From: Candidatus Lachnoclostridium stercoripullorum
GTDB taxonomy: Bacteria; Bacillota; Clostridia; Lachnospirales; Lachnospiraceae
Length of the DNA: 33,869 bases
Reading direction: 5' to 3'
Assembly: GCA_019114845.1 (NCBI GenBank)
Contig: DXEU01000182.1
Span: forward strand, 1 to 33,869
Shown one piece after another: positions 29,680 to 33,869 of this stretch (its first letter is position 1; each line of letters opens with the position of its first letter). Under the pieces are notes generated by a model. It had not been told where the DNA came from, searched no databases, and worked only from the letters and a program-made list of their open reading frames with translations. The position numbers and the translations under genes are program-made.

Positions 29680-30336
29680 ATGAAGAAATATCTGTTGTTT
29701 GATCTTGACGGGACGCTGACGGACCCGGAGGAGGGGATCACCAAGGCGGTCCAGCTGGCGCTGGCCCACTTTGGAATCCAGGTGGAGGACAGGACCAGCC
29801 TGCGCCCCTTCATCGGACCGCCCCTGTGGGATCAGTTCCAGGAGTACGCCGGGCTGAGCGCGGAGCAGTCTGACGAGGCGGTGAAGGTTTTCCGGCAGTA
29901 CTACCTGGAAAAGGGAGTGTATGAGAACCGGGAGTATGACGGGATCCGCCAGATGCTGGGGGCGCTAAAGTGCGCCGGCTACCGGCTGTACGTGGCCACC
30001 TCCAAGCCGGAGACCACGGCGGGAATCGTGATGAAGTACTTCGGCTTCACCGACTATTTTGCCTATGTGGCGGGGGCGGACCTGGAGGGAACGCGGGTGC
30101 GCAAGGCGGATGTGATCCGCTACCTTCTGGAGAAGGAGGGCATCGCCGACCCGAGGGAGGCCGTGATGATCGGCGACCGGAAGCACGACATCCTGGGTGC
30201 AAAGGAAGTGGGCATGGAATCCATCGGCGTGCTCTACGGCTACGGGAGCCGGGAGGAGCTGGAGGAGGCCGGGGCCGGCCGTATCGCCGCCTCGGTGGAG
30301 GAGCTGGAGGAGTATCTGCTGTCCCAGGTAGACTGA
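29680..30336 (+). CDS. HAD-superfamily phosphatase (Gph/PpaX-like)
   Basis: A 218-residue HAD subfamily IA hydrolase, cytoplasmic. Motif I is LLFDLDGTLTDPEEGI, motif II is VATSKPE, the Lys is in VRKADVIRYLL and motif IV is MIGDRKHDILGAKE. A cap domain of about 60 residues follows motif I (FIGPPLWDQFQEYAGLS). The pattern matches phosphoglycolate phosphatase or 5'-nucleotidase-like proteins of Bacillota; the substrate is not certain. ATG 29680 is preferred to ATG 29674 because AAGAGG is 8 bases before it. It heads an operon with the methyltransferase and hslO. Confidence 0.85.
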   Translation: MKKYLLFDLDGTLTDPEEGITKAVQLALAHFGIQVEDRTSLRPFIGPPLWDQFQEYAGLSAEQSDEAVKVFRQYYLEKGVYENREYDGIRQMLGALKCAGYRLYVATSKPETTAGIVMKYFGFTDYFAYVAGADLEGTRVRKADVIRYLLEKEGIADPREAVMIGDRKHDILGAKEVGMESIGVLYGYGSREELEEAGAGRIAASVEELEEYLLSQVD

Positions 30337-30363
30337 AGATCCGGGATGGGAGGAGGAGAAGGG

Positions 30364-31131
30364 ATGGAAGCGTATTCCGGTTTTGCGGAGGTTTACGACC
30401 TGTTTATGGACAATGTGCCCTACGGAGAGTGGTGCCGGTATCTGACCGGTCTTCTGAGGGATTTTGGAGTGGAGGAAGGTCTGGTGCTGGATCTCGGCTG
30501 CGGCACCGGGACCATGACGGAGCTCCTGGCCGGGGCCGGCTACGACATGATCGGGGTGGACAACTCCGAGGAGATGCTGGAGATGGCGGCGGCGAAGCGG
30601 GAGGCGTCCGGCAGGGACATCCTCTACCTGTGCCAGGATATGCGGGAGTTTGAACTCTACGGCACCGTGCGGGCGGTGGTCTCCGTCTGCGACTCCCTCA
30701 ACTACATCCTGGACACGGAGGATTTGACCCAGGTGTTCCGCCTGGTGAACAACTACCTGGATCCCGGCGGGGTGTTCATCTTCGACTTGAATACGGATTA
30801 TAAGTACTCCCAGATGGGGGATGAGACCATCGCGGAGAACCGGGAGGATGGGAGCTTTATCTGGGATAATTATTATCACCGGGAGGAGCGGATCAACGAG
30901 TATGATCTGGCCCTCTTTGTGCGGGAGGGCGGAGACGGCCTTTACCGGAAATACGAGGAGACCCACTACCAGCGGGCCTACCTGCCGGAGGAGATCCGCC
31001 GGGCAGGGGAGGAGGCCGGCATGGAGTTTGTGGCCTTCTACGACGCCTTTACGAAAAACAGCCCCCGGCCGGATTCGGAGCGCATTTACGCCGTGTTCCG
31101 GGAGAAGGGGAAGAAGAGAGAGGAACAGTGA
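30364..31131 (+). CDS. Class I SAM-dependent methyltransferase
   Basis: A 255-residue methyltransferase. The SAM-binding loop is LVLDLGCGTGTMTELLAGAGY (near 42-62), followed by VDNSEEMLEMA, the acidic turn YLCQDMREFEL and VVSVCDSLNYIL (motif IV region). The N terminus FAEVYDLFMDNVPYGEWC is typical of a clostridial methyltransferase family of unknown substrate. The C-terminal part is beta-rich (EERINEYDLALFVREG). ATG 30364 has AGGAGGAGAAGG upstream. Its stop overlaps a possible GTG start of hslO. No substrate can be assigned. Confidence 0.87.
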   Translation: MEAYSGFAEVYDLFMDNVPYGEWCRYLTGLLRDFGVEEGLVLDLGCGTGTMTELLAGAGYDMIGVDNSEEMLEMAAAKREASGRDILYLCQDMREFELYGTVRAVVSVCDSLNYILDTEDLTQVFRLVNNYLDPGGVFIFDLNTDYKYSQMGDETIAENREDGSFIWDNYYHREERINEYDLALFVREGGDGLYRKYEETHYQRAYLPEEIRRAGEEAGMEFVAFYDAFTKNSPRPDSERIYAVFREKGKKREEQ

Positions 31132-31136
31132 CCGAT

Positions 31137-32015
31137 ATGACAGACTATATTGTGAGAGCGACGGCGGCGGAGGGACAGATCAGGGCCTTCGCGGCGACCA
31201 CGAGAGACCTGGTGGAGTACGCCAGGGCAGCCCACAACACCAGCCCGGTGGCCACGGCCGCCCTGGGCCGGCTTTTGACGGCGGGCGCCATGATGGGCGT
31301 GATGATGAAGGGGGAGAACGACCTTCTCACCCTGAAGGTTGAGGGGGACGGCCCCATCGGCGGACTGACGGTGACGGCGGACTCCAAGGGGGATGTGAAG
31401 GGGTATGCCTTCAACCCCGGCGTCATGCTGCCCCCCAACGCCAAGGGAAAGCTGGATGTGGGCGGCGCCCTGGGAGTGGGAGTGCTGAGCGTGATCCGCG
31501 ACGTGGGCTTAAAGGAACCCTATGTGGGCCAGACCATCCTGGTCACCGGGGAGATCGCGGAGGACCTCACCTACTACTACGCCACGTCGGAGCAGACCCC
31601 GTCCTCCGTGGCCCTGGGGGTGCTGATGAACACGGACAACACGGTGCGCCAGGCGGGAGGCTTTATCCTTCAGCTGATGCCGGGGGCCTCCGACGAGATC
31701 ATCTCGAAGCTGGAGCGGACCCTGGGGGAGATCACCTCCATCACCAGCCTGCTGGATGCGGGGAACAGCCCGGAGATGATCCTGGAGCACATTCTGGGAG
31801 AGTTTGGTCTGGAGATCCTGGACCGGATGCCCACCCGTTTTTACTGCAACTGCACCAAGGAGCGGGTGGAGAAGGCCATCATCAGCATCGGCCGGAAGGA
31901 GATCCAGGAGATGATCGACGAGGGAAAGGGCATCGAGGTGAACTGCCATTTCTGCAACAAGAACTATGGGTTTACCGTGGATGAGCTGAGAGAGCTGCTG
32001 GCGAAGGCCAGATAG
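31137..32015 (+). CDS. hslO: Redox-regulated chaperone Hsp33
   Basis: Hsp33 is a cytoplasmic holdase that is switched on by oxidation of a zinc-bound Cys cluster and protects unfolded proteins. The 292-residue protein begins MTDYIVRATAAEGQIRAFAA, the family N terminus. The zinc site is complete: FYCNCTKERV (CxC) and VNCHFCNKNY (CxxC) about 30 residues later. ATG 31137 gives the family-like start; an in-frame GTG at 31128, overlapping the previous stop, would add three residues. It is the last gene of a three-gene operon that closes at the terminator 32055-32095. Confidence 0.95.
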   Translation: MTDYIVRATAAEGQIRAFAATTRDLVEYARAAHNTSPVATAALGRLLTAGAMMGVMMKGENDLLTLKVEGDGPIGGLTVTADSKGDVKGYAFNPGVMLPPNAKGKLDVGGALGVGVLSVIRDVGLKEPYVGQTILVTGEIAEDLTYYYATSEQTPSSVALGVLMNTDNTVRQAGGFILQLMPGASDEIISKLERTLGEITSITSLLDAGNSPEMILEHILGEFGLEILDRMPTRFYCNCTKERVEKAIISIGRKEIQEMIDEGKGIEVNCHFCNKNYGFTVDELRELLAKAR

Positions 32016-32054
32016 GCAGAAGCAGTGCGAAACTGTGTGAAGCGCAAAGATAGA

Positions 32055-32095
32055 AAAAAGCGCCCGCCGGATTTTGTCCGGCCAGGGCGCTTTTT
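32055..32095. terminator. Bidirectional terminator between hslO and the cold-shock gene
   Basis: An 11-bp outer stem (AAAAAGCGCCC, 32055-32065, with GGGCGCTTTTT, 32085-32095) and a 5-bp inner CCGGA/TCCGG stem. T-runs occur on both strands, so it can serve hslO and the convergent csp gene. Confidence 0.9.
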
Positions 32096-32195
32096 GCAAT
32101 CACGTCTCAATCCATATGTCACATTTCAAAAAATGAATCGGAATAAAATTCTTATATTTTAAGAAAAAGGTACATTGGTTGGCTCATTATAATAA

Positions 32196-32393
32196 TTATA
32201 ACTTCGTAACGTTGGTTGCCTGAGGTCCTTTCGTCCCATTTACTACGTCGAACTCAACGGCTGCGCCCTCATCCAGGGACTTGAAGCCTTCCATGTTCAG
32301 TCCGGTGTAATGTACGAATACGTCATTTCCCTGCTCGTCGCAGATGAAGCCGTATCCCTTCTGGTTGTTAAACCACTTAACTGTACCCTTCAT
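32196..32393 (-). CDS. Cold-shock domain protein (CspA family)
   Basis: A 65-residue single OB-fold RNA chaperone that melts RNA secondary structure. The full length matches the family. It begins [17 protein letters not shown], with RNP1 (KGYGFI) and RNP2 (VFVHYTGL). Codon use has more T and A than the neighbours, as often seen in highly expressed csp genes. The ATG has GGAGG about seven bases upstream. The ~60-base leader contains a GCCGC-type hairpin and a T-rich stretch, where csp genes often have cold-responsive structure; no thermosensor can be demonstrated here. Confidence 0.96.
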   Translation of the reverse strand: MKGTVKWFNNQKGYGFICDEQGNDVFVHYTGLNMEGFKSLDEGAAVEFDVVNGTKGPQATNVTKL

Positions 32394-32453
32394 ATGATAC
32401 CTCCAAAAAATTAAAAAAATAAAAGTGTCTCGCCGCCTGCTGCGGCTACGTAC

Positions 32454-32482
32454 AGAATAGCATAGTTTGTAAGGAGTGTCAA
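32454..32482 (-). promoter_or_regulatory. Sigma-A promoter of the cold-shock gene
   Basis: On the minus strand: a perfect TTGACA (32477-32482), a 17-base spacer and TATTCT (32454-32459). Confidence 0.85.
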
Positions 32483-32505
32483 ACTATTTTGGCGGGGAAA
32501 AAGGG

Positions 32506-32535
32506 TGGACGTCCGCCGGAGGAGAGTGGTATACT
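32506..32535 (+). promoter_or_regulatory. Probable promoter of the DUF5662-like gene
   Basis: TGGACG (32506-32511), an 18-base spacer and TATACT (32530-32535). It is divergent from the csp promoter and leaves a leader of about 110 bases that can form competing hairpins (32569-32627). Confidence 0.55.
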
Positions 32536-32649
32536 GTATCGTATCGGCGGCGGGTCAAACGCTACAGGGGCAGCCGCAGTGAGGATGAGCCGCGGCTGCC
32601 GGCTGTGCGGAGAGCCGGTCGGCACAGGATAGGAAAACGGGGTTTTGTC

Positions 32650-33198
32650 ATGAAGATCAAGAATATCTGGGGACATTTTAAGACGATTACCATTCACAAG
32701 TGGCTGGTGATGAAGAACTGCTTCCGGATCGGCCTTTACCGCCAGGGACTTCTCCACGATCTCTCCAAATACAGCTGGACGGAGTTTTCCATCGGCGTGC
32801 GGTATTACCAGGGAACCAGGAGCCCCAACGCGGCGGAGCGGGAAGAGAAGGGATACTCGGAGGCCTGGCTTCACCACAAGGGGCGCAACCGGCACCATTT
32901 TGAATACTGGATGGATGTGAGGCCGGGACACTGGGAGGAGGGACTTCTGGGCGTGAAGATGCCTCTCCGGTATGTGATGGAGATGATGATGGACCGGATC
33001 GCCGCCTCCCGGGTGTACAAGGGGAAGGACTACACCGACGCCTCCGCCTGGGAATATTTCTGCCGCTCCAGGGAGGACCGCTTCATGCACCCGGAGACCC
33101 GGGCGCTGGTGGAAAAGCTATTGATCATGCTCCGGGATGAGGGGGAGGAGAAGACCTTCGCCTGCATCCGGGAGATGTTAAAAAAGGGGGATTACTGA
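32650..33198 (+). CDS. DUF5662-like protein with HD-type histidine motifs
   Basis: A 182-residue cytoplasmic protein. I recognise it as similar to the DUF5662 family, common in clostridia, with no known function. It shows GLLHDLSKYSWTEFS near residue 37, an HD-like His-Asp pair, and LHHKGRNRHHFEYW near 77, which has closely spaced His residues suited to binding a metal. Acidic and Arg positions follow (VMEMMMDRIAASRVYKG). The arrangement suggests a metal-dependent hydrolase fold, but this is inference. ATG 32650 has AGGAAAACGGGG upstream; a longer frame from 32476 covers the promoter and leader and is rejected. It converges on the YprB-like gene. Confidence 0.75.
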   Translation: MKIKNIWGHFKTITIHKWLVMKNCFRIGLYRQGLLHDLSKYSWTEFSIGVRYYQGTRSPNAAEREEKGYSEAWLHHKGRNRHHFEYWMDVRPGHWEEGLLGVKMPLRYVMEMMMDRIAASRVYKGKDYTDASAWEYFCRSREDRFMHPETRALVEKLLIMLRDEGEEKTFACIREMLKKGDY

Positions 33199-33205
33199 CC
33201 GCCCG

Positions 33206-33869
33206 TCAGGGGGAGGAAACGGCCTTTCCCAGGCTGGAGGCGGTCAGATCCCGAAGGTAGGAGGGGAAGGAGGGCCAGCGGACAAGATTCCGGGGAAAGT
33301 CCGGGCTGGTCAGAAGTTCCTCCGGGATCTCCATATAGAAAGTCCGGGACCGGTAATCGGGGCGGAAGAGGGGCTCACCGCAGGAGGAGTCCGGGAGGGG
33401 AAGGAAGAGCCCCTCTTTTTTTGTGTAGCAGGTGGCCGCCGTGGCCTTTTTCCTGGCACTGCGGTCCACATATTCCCCCACGCTCTTGTGGATGGCCGTG
33501 TCCTCGTAGATCAGATAGTAGTAGTCCCTGTAGTTGGGGTAAAAATATTTCAGCTCCCCCCGGAAGAGGGGGATGGATAGGCGAAGCTCGCCGCCCTCAG
33601 CCTCAAACTGGGCGCCAGGAAGGCAGGAGTGCTCCCAGGAGAAGGGGCGGGGCAGGGAGACTGGGCCGCGGCAGATCGCCTCCAGCACCGGTTCCGACTG
33701 GCCGAACAGGTCGGTCTCCTCCCGGAGGGAACAGTCCACGGGGGAGAAGGGGCCGGAGAGAAAATCCGGGTAGGCGAGGATGGGGAGAAGCTTTGGCATC
33801 CCCTTCAGATCGTCCTCGTTGTGCAGGAGAAGGAGGCGGAGCCGCTCCTCGTCCCCGGTTTCCAGGTAA
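33206..33869 (-). CDS. RNase H-like (YprB-type) exonuclease, 3' part (partial)
   Basis: The C-terminal ~220 residues of a minus-strand gene that runs past the window end. The first visible residues are YLETGDEERLRLLLLHNEDD followed by LKGMPKLLPILAY. The HNEDD pattern fits motif III of DEDD-type 3'-5' exonucleases, and the block matches the end of the YprB_RNase_H_like domain. The remaining ~190 residues form an uncharacterised C-terminal region rich in Tyr and Pro (KYFYPNYRDYYYLIYEDTAIHKS, shortened here in meaning, marks its centre). Reading only from the Met at 33799 would cut the nuclease motif, so the gene should be annotated through the edge. Confidence 0.75.
   Translation of the reverse strand, partial: YLETGDEERLRLLLLHNEDDLKGMPKLLPILAYPDFLSGPFSPVDCSLREETDLFGQSEPVLEAICRGPVSLPRPFSWEHSCLPGAQFEAEGGELRLSIPLFRGELKYFYPNYRDYYYLIYEDTAIHKSVGEYVDRSARKKATAATCYTKKEGLFLPLPDSSCGEPLFRPDYRSRTFYMEIPEELLTSPDFPRNLVRWPSFPSYLRDLTASSLGKAVSSP

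Noticed and set aside
1-33869. CRISPR arrays, insertion sequences, toxin-antitoxin pairs
   Set aside because: I looked for regularly spaced repeats, transposase motifs and small paired genes and saw none.

Overview
The window is a roughly 60% GC chromosomal segment from an endospore-forming member of the Clostridia. The best fit is a Lachnospiraceae-type gut Firmicute. The evidence is a spoIIA-spoVA sporulation cluster, a tryptophan T-box leader before trpS, Gram-positive style ribosome-binding sites and promoters, a SleB-type hydrolase and an MscL with a clostridial zinc-ribbon tail. The genes are mostly housekeeping. No prophage, insertion sequence or CRISPR array is visible.

Layout. 1-3700: the end of an arginine operon (argJ 3' end, argB, argD, argF) closed by a strong terminator. 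3709-5040 (-): a CNNM/CBS/CorC membrane protein. 5357-6730: a MalY/PatB-type PLP enzyme with its own promoter and terminator. 6757-9628: folC, a 45-residue unknown protein and a membrane-anchored TPR protein. 9750-11255: spoIIAA-spoIIAB-sigF, the forespore sigma-F switch. 11267-14525: a sigma-G-like promoter, a 50-residue membrane microprotein and spoVAA-AB-AC-AD-AE, the dipicolinate channel genes. 14540-17281 (-): a class A penicillin-binding protein, divergent from a YigZ-family gene. 18008-20577: mscL and typA/bipA. 20598-22521: T-box, trpS and a CsoR-family repressor. 22588-23121: five tRNA genes (Pro-Glu-Thr-Pro-Glu).

23317-25642 is the most unusual part. A complete tyrosine recombinase gene is followed by two inverted 28-bp repeats (27/28 identical). 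They flank about 170 bp that carry promoter-like boxes and a terminator, and a SARP/BTAD-type transcription regulator gene follows. I interpret this as a candidate self-contained DNA inversion switch (inverton) in which the recombinase flips the region that controls the regulator. This is inferred from sequence only.

25648-28527: a perfect-consensus promoter and a structured leader with a terminator precede a second CNNM/CBS/CorC gene, a HAD phosphatase and ybaK. 28768-29626: a secreted SleB-like hydrolase. 29680-32095: a HAD phosphatase, a methyltransferase and hslO (Hsp33). 32196-33869: a cold-shock protein (-), a DUF5662-like protein (+) and the 3' part of a YprB-like exonuclease gene (-).

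Other notable structure: two near-identical ~70-bp hairpin repeats placed just after terminators (9631 and 23123), an intrinsic terminator in the typA leader, and small genes at 8109 and 11320.
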